The notes under the pieces: model-generated
What the model was told of the DNA's origin: nothing
The model's input: only the letters and a program-made list of their open reading frames with translations
The model's database searches: none
Part shown: in pieces, positions 44,471 through 54,092 of the stretch
Layout: every line of letters begins with the position of its first letter
Position numbering within the stretch: the stretch's first letter is position 1
Made by a program: the position numbers and the translations under genes
Origin: Allorhodopirellula heiligendammensis
Lineage (GTDB): Bacteria > Planctomycetota > Planctomycetia > Pirellulales > Pirellulaceae
Reading direction: 5' to 3'
Assembly: GCF_007860105.1 (NCBI RefSeq)
Contig: NZ_SJPU01000002.1
Coordinates: 2,571,882-2,635,881, forward strand
Length of the DNA stretch: 64,000 bases

Positions 44471-45550
44471 ATGTGCGCCACCTGGAACTTCAAAACTTTG
44501 AAAAAAACTGACCCCATCCCGGCGTCGTCGAAACCGCTCTCCTACTCCTACTGGCTGGGGACCTTTGTTCTCCAAGGAACGGTGGCGCCGCGGGTCATGC
44601 TTGACGTGGTGGGGTTCGGACTCTTGGCAACGGGCATCGTGTACCTCAGCGAATTCGCGATGATACGTTTTGACGTCAGCTTGGCCGTCCCCGGCGGACC
44701 ATTTGAAGTGGCGGGAGCAGTGTTGGGGTTGCTGTTGGTGCTGCGTCTCAATGCCGGGTACGACCGCTGGTGGGAAGCCCGCAAACTATGGGGGGGCATC
44801 GTCAATGAGTCGCGCAACCTCGCCATCGCCGGACTGGCGTACGGCCCGCCCGACCATCACTGGAGGGTCCAATTCATCAAATGGATCGCTTCGTTTCCAC
44901 ACGTCACCCGGCGTTCCCTGCGTGGCGAGCGCCAGGTCCCTGAATTATCGCGGCTGCTGACCGAGCAGCAGATAGAGGCTCTGCTGACCAATAGCCACCT
45001 GCCCGATGCCGTGTCGCGCCAGATCGCCTCACTGCTCGCCGAGGGACGCGGCAGCGGCATGGACGCGCTCGCGTTCTACTCTGCGGAAAAACAACGTTGC
45101 CTGCTGATTGACTATCTAGGCGGTTGCGAACGGATCCTGAAAACGCCACTGGCACGTTCCAGCGCCATCCAAGTTCGCCAATTCATCTTCATTTTGTTGG
45201 CCAGCTTACCGTTCTCGCTCCTGGACGATTTTCATGGCACGCTGCCAGCGATTTTTGGCACGGAAGTCGGGCGGAGCGTATGGTTGATTCCATTATTCAT
45301 TATGGTGATCGCATTCATGCTGCTGTCTCTTGATCGAATCGGCATGGAGCTGCAGAACCCTTTTGATACGCGGCGAGTCGACTTCTTGCCGCTGGACAAC
45401 ATCTGTATCACGATCGAGCAGAATCTGCTGGAACTGTTGCATGACGATGCCCTGCACGACTACGCCGCCCCGACGGCAGCCGACGTCGAGTTGCCACCGG
45501 ACGCGTCGACGCACGCGACTGATGACAACATTGGCGCGGACATTTCTTGA
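44471..45550 (+). CDS. Bestrophin-family anion channel (UPF0187)
   Basis: A 359-residue membrane protein with the bestrophin signature LRLNAGYDRWWEARKLWGGIVNESRNLA (in parts, about 96-123) and the second conserved part MELQNPFDTRRVDFLPLD (about 293-310), which contains the NPF motif. About four hydrophobic segments are seen (35-60, 72-95, 235-255, 268-290). Bacterial homologues form pentameric ion channels. The gene is 47 bp downstream of the K+ channel gene, same strand, so the two channels may be co-expressed in volume or potential control (inference). Confidence 0.9.
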   Translation: MCATWNFKTLKKTDPIPASSKPLSYSYWLGTFVLQGTVAPRVMLDVVGFGLLATGIVYLSEFAMIRFDVSLAVPGGPFEVAGAVLGLLLVLRLNAGYDRWWEARKLWGGIVNESRNLAIAGLAYGPPDHHWRVQFIKWIASFPHVTRRSLRGERQVPELSRLLTEQQIEALLTNSHLPDAVSRQIASLLAEGRGSGMDALAFYSAEKQRCLLIDYLGGCERILKTPLARSSAIQVRQFIFILLASLPFSLLDDFHGTLPAIFGTEVGRSVWLIPLFIMVIAFMLLSLDRIGMELQNPFDTRRVDFLPLDNICITIEQNLLELLHDDALHDYAAPTAADVELPPDASTHATDDNIGADIS

Positions 45551-45798
45551 TGATCCATCCTTCCTTTAACGATCCATCCGGGTTGATCGTGGGTTTCGCA
45601 GAGGCAAGCCAGAAGTGCATATCATTTCGTCGCAACCGAGCGGTACACTTACCTGGCAACGGATAAAACCAGTTCAGCAGCAAGATGCCACCGTGCGGCT
45701 CTCGATAACCGTGAGCTAGCGATAGACGACTGATTGGTGCTACGAAATAGAAGATACTTCTGGGTCAGGATGCTCACCTTGGATCCCATTTTAATGAG

Positions 45799-47574
45799 TT
45801 AACCTGTCACCGACGAATCCGCAGCAACGATGCGACGCAAACCCGACAAACCTGTTGGCGGCTCGCTTTGCCACGGCACCAGGGCCACACGATTTGCCAA
45901 GGTCGATCGAACTTCGTCAATGTACGGCAACTCGTTGTGCTGACGCTGACGCAATGCAGGGTCGGTTACGCTCAGCGGTACCAGACTTTGATTAATAACC
46001 CATGCGAACGGTTCGATTTCCGCTCGTCTCAGGTCCTGCTGCAGTCGTGCCGCTTCATGAACCGGAGTCGCTTCGGGTAAGGTCACGACGAGAACGCGAG
46101 TGAAATCTGGGTCGCGTAAACGGGGCAACAATTGCTCCACAGACTCCGGCATTTGGCTGGATTGCCGCGTCACTTCGCGGTGGTAAGCCAATGCCGAGTC
46201 GAGCAACAAAATCGTGTGGCCGGTCGGTGCGGTATCCAATACAACAAATCGGTCGGCCCCCTCGGAAACGGCTTTCGCAAACGCGCGAAACACCGCGATC
46301 TCCTCAGTACACGGCGAACGCAGGTCTTCCTCGAGCAACGCCTTTCCCTCTGCATCCAAATCTTTCCCAGCCGTCTGCAGCACCTCGGCAGTATAGTCCG
46401 CGGTCTCTTGAGCAGGATCAATGCGCCCGACAGTCAAGCCCGCGAGTTCATCTGCGGCGATCGTCGCCGACACGTGTGCAGCCGGGTCCGTCGTCGAAAG
46501 ATGCACTTCCAAACCGCGCTCCGCTAACGCCACCGCCACGGCGGCGGCAACGGTCGTCTTGCCGACCCCGCCCTTGCCCATCGCCAGAATCACCCCGTGA
46601 CCTACTGTGGCGAGCTCGTCGATCAATGAGCCGAGGCCATCGGGAGAGTTTGAGAGAACGGGCGCCGGGAGGGTAGAAGTGGGCTGTTCTGTGTCTGATT
46701 GGCCAACCCGACGCAAAGCCTCGACGCCCATCACGCCACCGCTCGCCAGGGGAACGGTCGAGCGGTTGAGCGTAGCGAGCACCCCGGGCATGGCGGCAAT
46801 CGCTTCATCACCACGACGCTGCATCGCCACGGCGATCTCGTCGGTGGGCGTCTGGCTTGTGAATACACCGTTGACGATCATGTGCTGATTGCGGACGCCT
46901 AACTCCTGCAGCTCACTGCTGGTCCGAGACGCTTCGCGAAACGCCGACGGTTCGGGGCGCGTGACCAGGACTAACGTCGTGCAGGCACCATCGGCCAACG
47001 CCTCGACGGTTTGCTTGTAGATCAATGTCTGCGACTGTAGGCCAGCGAGCGGCCCCAAACACGATGTGCCAGTCGTATTGTTATCAATGTATCCCGACCA
47101 TGCCGATGGCAACGTCAACAAACGCAAGGTATGACCCGTCGGCGCTGTATCAAAAACAACGTGATCGAACTGCGATGTCGCCTCACGATCACCCAACAGT
47201 TTTGCGAACTCGTCGAATGCGGCAATCTCAAGCGTACACGAACCCGAAAACTGCTCTTCCATGCTCGCAACCGCTGCGTCAGGCAACACGCCTCGATACG
47301 GGCCAACCATCCGCTCGCGATATTCACTAGCTGCCGCCTCGGGGTCAAGATTCATCGCAAAAAGGTTTGGCACCGACCCCACCGGCGTCGGCTCACTAGC
47401 TAACTCCGTGCCCAACACTTCGTCGAGATTGGACGCTGGATCGGTCGAAACGAGCAATACACGCAATCCCCGATCGGCCAACTGAACCGCACTCGCGCAC
47501 GCCATGGACGTTTTACCCACACCGCCTTTACCCGTAAAAAACAAATTGCGAGTAGGGTGATTGAGAAATTGCAT
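45799..47574 (-). CDS. arsA: Arsenical pump-driving ATPase
   Basis: A 591-residue ATPase made of two homologous halves, as in classical ArsA. Walker A (deviant P-loop) GKGGVGKT occurs at 15-22 and again near residue 337. Each half has the signature STDPA (LLVSTDPASNLDEVLG, LSTTDPAAHVSAT) and the switch motif DTAPTGHTLRLL or DTAPTGHTILLL. ArsA energises arsenite export by binding a membrane carrier. It is the last gene of an arsR-acr3-arsA operon, 92 bp after acr3. No ArsD chaperone gene is present. The usual Cys triad that binds As(III) is not obvious. Confidence 0.95.
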   Translation of the reverse strand: MQFLNHPTRNLFFTGKGGVGKTSMACASAVQLADRGLRVLLVSTDPASNLDEVLGTELASEPTPVGSVPNLFAMNLDPEAAASEYRERMVGPYRGVLPDAAVASMEEQFSGSCTLEIAAFDEFAKLLGDREATSQFDHVVFDTAPTGHTLRLLTLPSAWSGYIDNNTTGTSCLGPLAGLQSQTLIYKQTVEALADGACTTLVLVTRPEPSAFREASRTSSELQELGVRNQHMIVNGVFTSQTPTDEIAVAMQRRGDEAIAAMPGVLATLNRSTVPLASGGVMGVEALRRVGQSDTEQPTSTLPAPVLSNSPDGLGSLIDELATVGHGVILAMGKGGVGKTTVAAAVAVALAERGLEVHLSTTDPAAHVSATIAADELAGLTVGRIDPAQETADYTAEVLQTAGKDLDAEGKALLEEDLRSPCTEEIAVFRAFAKAVSEGADRFVVLDTAPTGHTILLLDSALAYHREVTRQSSQMPESVEQLLPRLRDPDFTRVLVVTLPEATPVHEAARLQQDLRRAEIEPFAWVINQSLVPLSVTDPALRQRQHNELPYIDEVRSTLANRVALVPWQSEPPTGLSGLRRIVAADSSVTG

Positions 47575-47666
47575 TTCGATTCTCCTTGTAAGAAAAACTC
47601 AGTCGACGAGCACTACACGTTCCGGACAGCGGGTCCCACAGAACGCTTGACATAAACTAAATCCAT

Positions 47667-48875
47667 TCACCCGCTAGGCCTGTCCGCAGGTTGAGCAGGA
47701 AACCAACCCTGCGTCTTGAGGCAAAACCTCACCAACCCCAGCATTAACGGAACTTCAATCAAGACGCCGACCACAGTTGCAAGCGCCGCCCCCGACGACA
47801 AACCATACAACATCGTCGCCGTCGCGATTGCCACTTCAAAGTGATTCGACGCACCAATCATCGCTGTCGGTGCCGCCGTTTCGTAGCTGAATCCCACCGC
47901 TTTACTGGCCCCATAGCCCAGTGCAAAAATCACGAGAGTTTGAATCGTCAAAGGGATCGCAATCCATAAGATGGTGAGCGGGTTGCTGACGATGGTTTCC
48001 CCTTTGAAGGAAAACAATAGCACTAACGTCGCCAGCAATGCTGTAATCGTCACCGGCGTCAGAAAATGCAGAAACTTATCGCGAAACCACGCTTCGCCCT
48101 TAGCCGCAATCAGCCATCGGCGCGATAGATAGCCAGCTACCAATGGCAGTGCGACGTATACACCGATCGATAGCAGCAACGCTTGCCACGGAACGGGCAG
48201 TTGGCCGACTCCGAGCAGGAACCCGCCAAGCACCCCGTAGAGGACCAACATCGTCAGTGAATTGACGGCGACCATCACGAGCGTGTGTCCATCGTTGCCC
48301 TTTGCCAACGATCCCCACACCAAGACCATCGCCGTGCAAGGAGCGATGCCGAGCAAGATACAACCGGCGAGGTAACTCCGCCACAGTGGAACCTGCAGCA
48401 TCTTGACGCCTTCAACTAACACCACCTCGCCAGAACCGTAGGTCGTTCCCACCTCGAGATCGCTACCCAGCGGAGCCTTCACATAGTCGACTGCATCCGG
48501 GCCAATGAACCCGAGAAAGACTGTCCCCAGAAAGAAACTAGCGATCGCATACATGGTGAATGGCTTGATCGCCCAATTGATGAACAGGGTTAAACCCACT
48601 GGCCGCACTGACTTGCCCGCCTTCACGACCTCACTGAAGTCAATTTTGACCATGATCGGGTACATCATGAAAAATAGGCAGATCGCAATCGGGATCGAGA
48701 TCACCGGGGCATCATTGACATAGATCGCCATCCCGTCGAGCGACTTGGCGACTCCGGGAGCAACTTTGCCTAGTGCAATCCCCGCGACGATGCAGATCCC
48801 TACCCACACGGTGAGGTACCGCTCAAAGAATCCAATGCCCTTTCCGTCTACCGGGCAAGTTTGTCGTTGAGTCAC
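47667..48875 (-). CDS. acr3: Arsenite efflux transporter, ACR3 family
   Basis: A 402-residue inner-membrane protein with about ten helices. The start [22 protein letters not shown] is typical of ACR3. The conserved Cys in [18 protein letters not shown] matches the residue essential in ACR3 carriers, and the [18 protein letters not shown] segment lies near the C-terminus. It exports As(III), and with ArsA may run as an ATP-driven pump. It lies 67 bp after arsR. An extra hydrophilic loop (about 135-165, [20 protein letters not shown]) sits between helices. Confidence 0.95.
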   Translation of the reverse strand: MTQRQTCPVDGKGIGFFERYLTVWVGICIVAGIALGKVAPGVAKSLDGMAIYVNDAPVISIPIAICLFFMMYPIMVKIDFSEVVKAGKSVRPVGLTLFINWAIKPFTMYAIASFFLGTVFLGFIGPDAVDYVKAPLGSDLEVGTTYGSGEVVLVEGVKMLQVPLWRSYLAGCILLGIAPCTAMVLVWGSLAKGNDGHTLVMVAVNSLTMLVLYGVLGGFLLGVGQLPVPWQALLLSIGVYVALPLVAGYLSRRWLIAAKGEAWFRDKFLHFLTPVTITALLATLVLLFSFKGETIVSNPLTILWIAIPLTIQTLVIFALGYGASKAVGFSYETAAPTAMIGASNHFEVAIATATMLYGLSSGAALATVVGVLIEVPLMLGLVRFCLKTQGWFPAQPADRPSG

Positions 48876-48942
48876 TTTCCAATTCCTTTTCTATTCGCAT
48901 CGTCCATCGTCGATGAACGCTGGTTCGACTTAAAAAAACTCG

Positions 48943-49269
48943 TCACAATCCCGCGACGAGCGACTTGAGTTCTTCAAGTTTGGTTGGGTTGATGCAGTAA
49001 CAGACCTTCGGCCCGTCGACTTCCCCCTGGATTAATCCAGACTCTTTCAGAATCTTGAGGTGCTGGGAAACCGTCGACTGCGCCAACGGTAGACAATCAA
49101 CAATTTCCCCGCAAACGCAGGCTTCACGACCGATTAATAATCGCACAATCTGCACGCGCGCCGGATGAGCAATCGCCCAAGCCAGTTTCGCAAATACCTC
49201 AGCGGTCGGATCAGCATGCAGCTTCACCGGCGTCGAATCACAGGATTTCTTAGTAGATGGTTTCGCCAT
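48943..49269 (-). CDS. arsR: ArsR-family transcriptional repressor
   Basis: About 108 residues from ATG 49269, chosen because AAGGAAG sits 5 bp upstream; an upstream ATG (49290) has no such site. Winged helix: [16 protein letters not shown], then [20 protein letters not shown] with the metal-sensing CVC pair at the start of helix 3, and recognition helix [17 protein letters not shown] third Cys (CYCINPT) lies in the wing. It should release DNA on binding As(III) or Sb(III), turning on the operon it heads. The inverted repeat at 49281-49298 lies just before its start. Confidence 0.95.
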   Translation of the reverse strand: MAKPSTKKSCDSTPVKLHADPTAEVFAKLAWAIAHPARVQIVRLLIGREACVCGEIVDCLPLAQSTVSQHLKILKESGLIQGEVDGPKVCYCINPTKLEELKSLVAGL

Positions 49270-49280
49270 TGAACTTCCTT

Positions 49281-49298
49281 TATCGTTCATTCACGATA
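49281..49298. promoter_or_regulatory. Candidate ArsR operator
   Basis: TATCGT-TCATTC-ACGATA is a perfect inverted repeat with 6-bp arms, 12 bp upstream of the chosen arsR start. A third ACGATA-like half site follows directly (ACGATATACGATA). Position and symmetry fit autorepression by ArsR. Confidence 0.6.
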
Positions 49299-49680
49299 TA
49301 CGATATCGGCACCCCGGGCAACCTTCCACCAACAAAATTCCAGCAATCCCTGAGGTTTCTAGCACCGACCGATACCCGCGGACCGTGGCGATGGGCTCCC
49401 CTGAAGCGTCTGAAAAAGACGCTTCATTCCTGCTCCCGCCCAGGCGAGTCTTGCTAAAGTACGTGCAGCTAGCCCGCGTCTGAGAACTGAAAAGCCGATC
49501 GAGCCGGTCCGAAATCGCGACAGGGCAGTGTCCAGCAACACGATGCGTCAATAGGCGCGTCCCGAGGAGGGCTGCTCCCCACCAGCAGGAACCCCTGGCG
49601 ATCAACAATCGATGCGCCCGCGCACCCCAGAGAAACCGCTGCTCGAAATCCCCACACCAGAAAGTAAAGGAACCGCAACA
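49299..49680. other. 382-bp divergent region between arsR and sulfatase
   Basis: Promoters for both genes should lie here, but none is convincing by eye. It contains a strong hairpin, GAAGCGTCT-gaaaa-AGACGCTTC (49403-49425), without a following T-tract. A long ORF across the region (49291-49608, - strand) has no family features. Confidence 0.5.
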
Positions 49681-51159
49681 GTGAAATCATGCATTCTGAT
49701 TCTTACGGGTCTATTTCCCATGCTCGCCTTCACAGGCTTCGCAAATGCCGCAACACTCCAAGGCAGCCGCCCAAATATTATCTTGGTGATGACCGATGAC
49801 CAAGGGATGGGTGATCTGTCCTGCATGGGCAATGAAGTCGTGAAGACTCCGCATCTCGATCGCTTTTACGCGAGATCGACACGTTTCACCGACTTCCACG
49901 TCAGCCCCACCTGCGCACCGACCCGCTCGGCAATCATGAGTGGCCGTGCGCCTTTCAAGAACGGAGTGACGCATACGATTCTTCAACGCGAACGAATGGC
50001 GTTGGACACCTTCACAATGCCGCAAGCTCTCCAGAACGCTGGCTACAAGACAGGTATCTTCGGTAAATGGCACCTTGGTGATGAAGAGGCCTATCTGCCC
50101 GGCAGCCGCGGCTTCGATGAAGTCCTCATCCATGGCGCCGGGGGAATCGGTCAAGTCTCGCTCGGTGATTTCCCCCCCAATGACGAGAACCTCTACTTTG
50201 ACAACGTGCTGCTACACAACGACACCATCGTCCAGACCAAGGGATTTTGCACGGATCTTTTTTTCCAGTCCGGCTTGGCATGGATCAAAAAACAGCACGC
50301 ATTGGGCAATCCATACTTTGCCTACATCTCCTTGAACGCTCCCCACGCACCACTGGTCGCTCCCAAGGAGTATACGCAGCGGTTTCTGGATCTCGGCTAT
50401 GACCAGGGAACCGCGGGTCGCTACGGGATGATCGAAAACATTGACGACAATTTTGGGTTGCTGATAGAAAAACTCGATCAATGGAACGCGTCCGAGAACA
50501 CCCTTGTGATTTTCATGACCGACAATGGTGCCACTCATTTAAACGGCCAACTGCACGGCAAGAGGGTGAAACACTTCAACGCCAATCTGAAAGGCGGCAA
50601 GAATTCACCCAACGAGGGCGGATCCCACGTCCCCGCCTTCTGGTACTGGCAGGGGCGACTCGGAGAGGATATCGACATCGACGCCCTCACGGCACACGTC
50701 GATCTCTACAAGACATTTTGCGACCTCGCAGGAGTACGACTGCCGGCCAACATGCAAGCCTTGGATGGTCGCTCACTGCTGCCTTTGCTGCAAGACCCCA
50801 AAGCAGAATGGCCGGATCGCGAATTATTCATTCATTGTGGTCGCTGGCCTGATGGCAAGATGCAGGAGTTCAAATTCACTAAGACGGCTGTCCGAACGGA
50901 TCGATGGCGTTTTGTCAACAATTTGCAACTCTTCGACATCCCCTCCGACCCCGGTGAGACAATCGATGTCTCAGAATCGCATCCAGAAGTCGTCACGAAA
51001 TTGCGACAGTCGTTTGACCGTTGGTGGGCTTCGGTCAGTCCGTTGATGGTGAATGAAGGCCTTCAAAGAGTGGCTCCCGAGAATCAGCCTCTCGCGATTC
51101 GCTATCACAAGCAACTTGCAACAAGCGGCATTCCTGAATGGGCGCCCGACGAAATTTAA
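49681..51159 (+). CDS. Secreted arylsulfatase-type sulfatase
   Basis: A 492-residue enzyme with a signal peptide (LILTGLFPMLAFTGFANA, cut near 24). The alkaline-phosphatase-like fold begins RPNIILVMTDDQGMGDLSC, where Asp40 and Asp41 bind calcium. The sulfatase motif is CAPTRSAIMSG, with Cys79 predicted to become formylglycine (CxPxR kept, Thr in the fourth place). Further features: GKWHLGD and the MTDNG metal site. Such enzymes remove sulfate from algal polysaccharides and are abundant in marine planctomycetes. GTG 49681 is preferred because AAAGGAA lies 8 bp before it. The gene is followed by a secreted esterase, 207 bp later. Confidence 0.93.
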   Translation: MKSCILILTGLFPMLAFTGFANAATLQGSRPNIILVMTDDQGMGDLSCMGNEVVKTPHLDRFYARSTRFTDFHVSPTCAPTRSAIMSGRAPFKNGVTHTILQRERMALDTFTMPQALQNAGYKTGIFGKWHLGDEEAYLPGSRGFDEVLIHGAGGIGQVSLGDFPPNDENLYFDNVLLHNDTIVQTKGFCTDLFFQSGLAWIKKQHALGNPYFAYISLNAPHAPLVAPKEYTQRFLDLGYDQGTAGRYGMIENIDDNFGLLIEKLDQWNASENTLVIFMTDNGATHLNGQLHGKRVKHFNANLKGGKNSPNEGGSHVPAFWYWQGRLGEDIDIDALTAHVDLYKTFCDLAGVRLPANMQALDGRSLLPLLQDPKAEWPDRELFIHCGRWPDGKMQEFKFTKTAVRTDRWRFVNNLQLFDIPSDPGETIDVSESHPEVVTKLRQSFDRWWASVSPLMVNEGLQRVAPENQPLAIRYHKQLATSGIPEWAPDEI

Positions 51160-51366
51160 TTGCGTTGATTGATCGCCTATATTGAACGTGGAATGGGACC
51201 AATGTCCCGTCCCGAACCTTTCGTCTGCAAGCCGAGAACAATGGTCTCAAACCACTTATCCCGCCAACGCTACGTAAAAATCGTTCACCTCGCTCAACTT
51301 CTGCCAGGCAACGGCGGCGCTGTTGATGTGGTTTCCCTGCCTAGGAATTCATCAAGAGATTAACCA

Positions 51367-52296
51367 ATGAAACAATTCTTAACTTTGACGCTAGCCTTAG
51401 TTTGCGTACATACGTGCACCGCCCAAACACCCAAGTGGGACGGACAGACTTTTCGCGATGTTCCGTACAAGCAAGTCGCTGGTCGTCCACTGCTGATGGA
51501 CATCTACCTACCTGAGGAACGAAGATCCGACAAATCACCTGTCATCTACTACGTCCATGGTGGTGGATGGGCTGCGGGGAATAAAGAGAAATTCGGAAGC
51601 GCGCTCGTGCTCCCCGTCTTTCGACAATTGGCAGAGCACGGATTCGTCTGCGTGTCGGTCAGCTACCGACTGTGCCGAAAAGGGCAGGGTGTTCGGATGC
51701 GTGACTGTGTCACGGATGTGATGGACGGGCTCCGTTTTTTGAAGGGGCACGCCGAGCGGTACGCAATTGATCCTAGCCGAGTGGTCGTCTTTGGCGATTC
51801 CGCGGGCGGCCAGCTCGCGCAGATGCTGGCGTATGCTGCGCCAGAAGACTTTGCCGGCGATCCGAATCTTGCCGCGACCACCATTCGACCCTGCGCGGGA
51901 ATATCGTGGTACGGCCCCTCGGATTTTACTGACGTCACTCTGTTCGAAACCGGTCTATCTGACAGAAAGCCTGATCGATTTGGAAACAGAATCACCGGCG
52001 ATGATGGCGGCTACCAAACCAACCCAAAGGCTTTCGAAGAAATGAGTCCGTATTACTGGATTCAGAAAGACAGTCCTCCGATGCTCCTCCTACAAGGCGA
52101 TACTGATGCGACAATCCCCCTGGCACACGCGATTCACTTGAAGGAGAAAGCCAACCGCATTGGCGCCAATGTGGAAATGATGATCGTCAAGAATGCAGGC
52201 CACAACTGGAGAAAAGCGGGAGGAGCACCGACTCCGAGCGTGCCCGAGATTCAGCGCATCACCTCCGAATACGCATTGCGGCAAGTCAGCCCATAG
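51367..52296 (+). CDS. Secreted alpha/beta-hydrolase esterase
   Basis: A 309-residue enzyme with a signal peptide (residues 1-19, ending TCTAQ). Oxyanion-hole motif HGGGW (64-68), nucleophile Ser145 in VFGDSAGGQLA, acid Asp in LLLQGDTDATIPL and His in KNAGHNW. This is the hormone-sensitive-lipase/BD-FAE type; planctomycete members near sulfatases often remove acetyl groups from polysaccharides, which fits here but is inference. All four catalytic elements are present, so it should be active in the periplasm or outside. Confidence 0.9.
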   Translation: MKQFLTLTLALVCVHTCTAQTPKWDGQTFRDVPYKQVAGRPLLMDIYLPEERRSDKSPVIYYVHGGGWAAGNKEKFGSALVLPVFRQLAEHGFVCVSVSYRLCRKGQGVRMRDCVTDVMDGLRFLKGHAERYAIDPSRVVVFGDSAGGQLAQMLAYAAPEDFAGDPNLAATTIRPCAGISWYGPSDFTDVTLFETGLSDRKPDRFGNRITGDDGGYQTNPKAFEEMSPYYWIQKDSPPMLLLQGDTDATIPLAHAIHLKEKANRIGANVEMMIVKNAGHNWRKAGGAPTPSVPEIQRITSEYALRQVSP

Positions 52297-52463
52297 TCCA
52301 CGTGCCCTTCGCTGCTTGGATGGCTGGATGTTGGCGTCCTCGCGGTGACGGTCTGAGATGAGCGATTCCGGCTGGGACGCGACGCTGCCGGCGGACCCAT
52401 CCGCCCACATCTTGAACATCCGCTACACCTCGCTTAATGCTGCGTCCTCGGTAACTTTAATTA

Positions 52464-52499
52464 ACAAAAAAACGTCGCAGCCAATCCGGTTGCGACGTT
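52464..52499 (-). terminator. Rho-independent terminator of the DUF4142 gene
   Basis: Minus-strand reading: AACGTCGCA, an 11-base loop, TGCGACGTT, then TTTTTGTTAA. The stem is a perfect 9 bp (52471-52479 with 52491-52499), followed by a T-run, 27 bp beyond the stop of the gene at 52527. Confidence 0.85.
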
Positions 52500-52526
52500 T
52501 CGATTAAGAGCTGTGTCATTCGGCGC

Positions 52527-53318
52527 CTACGAACGATCACTGTTCTTGTTTTTGCGATCGTCCTCCAGCTTCTTAGCGAGCTGCTTCGACTTTTCGAGGT
52601 GCTGCTCAACCTTTTGGCTGGCTTCTTGAGCCATCTGCTGCAACTCTTGCGGGCCGCTGCTTTCGATCGCCTTCAGCTCGGCCAGCATCATCGTATGCGC
52701 GACGCACTGTTGACCGAGAAACGCCATATTAAAATCCTGTCCCTTGTACTTGCTGAGCATGTCCTTCGTCATTTTTAACGAATTCTCACAAGCTTGCTCA
52801 GCGATTCGGCACAGTTCCTTTGGCACGGTGGGCGACTGATCGCTGGTCGACAATCGACCAGCCTGTTGGTTGCTGGTTGTGCGATCCTGTTGAGCGTGCT
52901 GACCTTGACCGCTGTTTTTGTCATGGCCAGTCATCTTTTGCAACTTCTCATTGCAGGCCTCGTGATCTTGCACGATTGTTTGCGCAAGCTTCTTGACATC
53001 TTCATTATCGGACTTCTGAATTGCTAATTTGGCCAGCTCGATCTCGGCCTCATTTGCTTTTTGCAGCTTCTGCAGGATTGCCTCTTTGACCGTGGGCCCC
53101 TGCTGCTTGCTATCCGTCACGACACGACGGGATTCGTAGCGGTCAGCTTGATCGACAATCGATCCGTTCTGTTGAGGGAGTGGCTGCTGAGCAGGAGCGA
53201 CCGGCTGGACAGGAGGCGGGGAGGTTTGAGCGGGCAGTACTTGCGTGGTTTGAGCATCCGCAAGTCCACAAAACGAGGTGACCGCGAGTGTGGCAATCGT
53301 GAAACGAATTTTCGACAT
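52527..53318 (-). CDS. Secreted DUF4142-family protein
   Basis: A 263-residue protein with a signal peptide (IATLAVTSFCGLADA, cut about 22), a Gln/Pro-rich linker (about 25-55), and a DUF4142 (ferritin-like helical) domain (about 85-240). Family-like segments: LQKANEAEIELAKLAIQKSD, VKKLAQTIVQDHEACNEKLQ, MAFLGQQCVAHTMMLAELKA. The C-terminus is a Lys-rich coil. The biochemical role of the family is unknown; it is often induced by stress. ATG 53318 has GGAGAAACACAG before it and starts the signal peptide; the frame is open further upstream but without homologous sequence. Confidence 0.88.
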   Translation of the reverse strand: MSKIRFTIATLAVTSFCGLADAQTTQVLPAQTSPPPVQPVAPAQQPLPQQNGSIVDQADRYESRRVVTDSKQQGPTVKEAILQKLQKANEAEIELAKLAIQKSDNEDVKKLAQTIVQDHEACNEKLQKMTGHDKNSGQGQHAQQDRTTSNQQAGRLSTSDQSPTVPKELCRIAEQACENSLKMTKDMLSKYKGQDFNMAFLGQQCVAHTMMLAELKAIESSGPQELQQMAQEASQKVEQHLEKSKQLAKKLEDDRKNKNSDRS

Positions 53319-53484
53319 CTGTGTTTCTCCATGGTCTCGGAAAATGAAATGGGTGTCGCAACAACCGCGTTGCAACGTGGGAACTTTTGCAGCATGTCGC
53401 GTTCCAAGCTCACAATCCTGATATGAAGAATTGTTGAATCTCGTGCCTTTGAGTTTCATGCTCACGCAAAACACACGCACCGCC

Positions 53485-53518
53485 AAAGTAGTTCCATGAA
53501 CAAAGTAGTTCCATGAAC
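53485..53518. repeat. Two-copy 17-bp direct repeat
   Basis: AAAGTAGTTCCATGAAC at 53485-53501 is exactly repeated at 53502-53518, then a third partial unit AAAGCAGT follows. It lies between divergent genes upstream of the DUF4142 gene. Confidence 0.8.
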
Positions 53519-53732
53519 AAAGCAGTGCTCGAGGAGCTCGTTCACGCGCTCGCTCCACGAGGCCGACATGTTGCGATAGTTTTGGTATGGAAGTCGCTTC
53601 AGAAATCCGACCTCGATGCAGTGCCAGCCAAACCGCTGGCTCCTCCCTTTCTGAAATTGATAGAGACCCTACTGCATCCGCACCACAACTCCCTTCGATG
53701 TGATAAGGGCTTCATCTTCCAAGGAAATCATC

Positions 53733-54029
53733 ATGCCCGCGTGGACCGATAAAGACCAGCGACAATACGAACACGTCAAAGAGAGTGAACTTGAGCGTGG
53801 CAAATCGGAAGATGCCGCTGAAGAAGTTGCAGCCCGGACAGTGAATAAGCACCGACGTGAGGACGGGCGTACACCCAATAAAAAAACGCAAGGCACCGGC
53901 AACCCGAACACTTCCCTGGACGATCGCACGGTCGATGAACTACGCAATCGAGCGGCAGAGCTGAACATCGCTGGACGTAGTAAAATGAAGAAAGCCGAGC
54001 TGATCCAAGCGATCCAAAACGCTCGATAG
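53733..54029 (+). CDS. Small Rho_N/SAP-like domain protein
   Basis: A 98-residue, highly charged protein. The first part (MPAWTDKDQRQYEHVKESEL...) matches a conserved small-protein family with a VNKHRREDGRTPNKKTQGTG core. The last ~40 residues (DDRTVDELRNRAAELNIAGR, SKMKKAELIQAIQ) form a Rho N-terminal/SAP-type helix-extended-loop-helix that binds nucleic acid. Such proteins are often stress-induced; the exact role is unknown. ATG 53733 has AAGGAAA 6 bp upstream, so the longer frame to 53700 is not used. Confidence 0.85.
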   Translation: MPAWTDKDQRQYEHVKESELERGKSEDAAEEVAARTVNKHRREDGRTPNKKTQGTGNPNTSLDDRTVDELRNRAAELNIAGRSKMKKAELIQAIQNAR

Positions 54030-54092
54030 CACCGTATCGACTGAGCAGCCACGTTACGTCACCAACCTCACCCTGCGAACAAGAGTAACCCG

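Noticed and set aside
53513-53752. 79-residue + strand ORF
   Set aside because: Begins in the 17-bp repeat and overlaps the ribosome binding site of the Rho_N gene; no domain seen.
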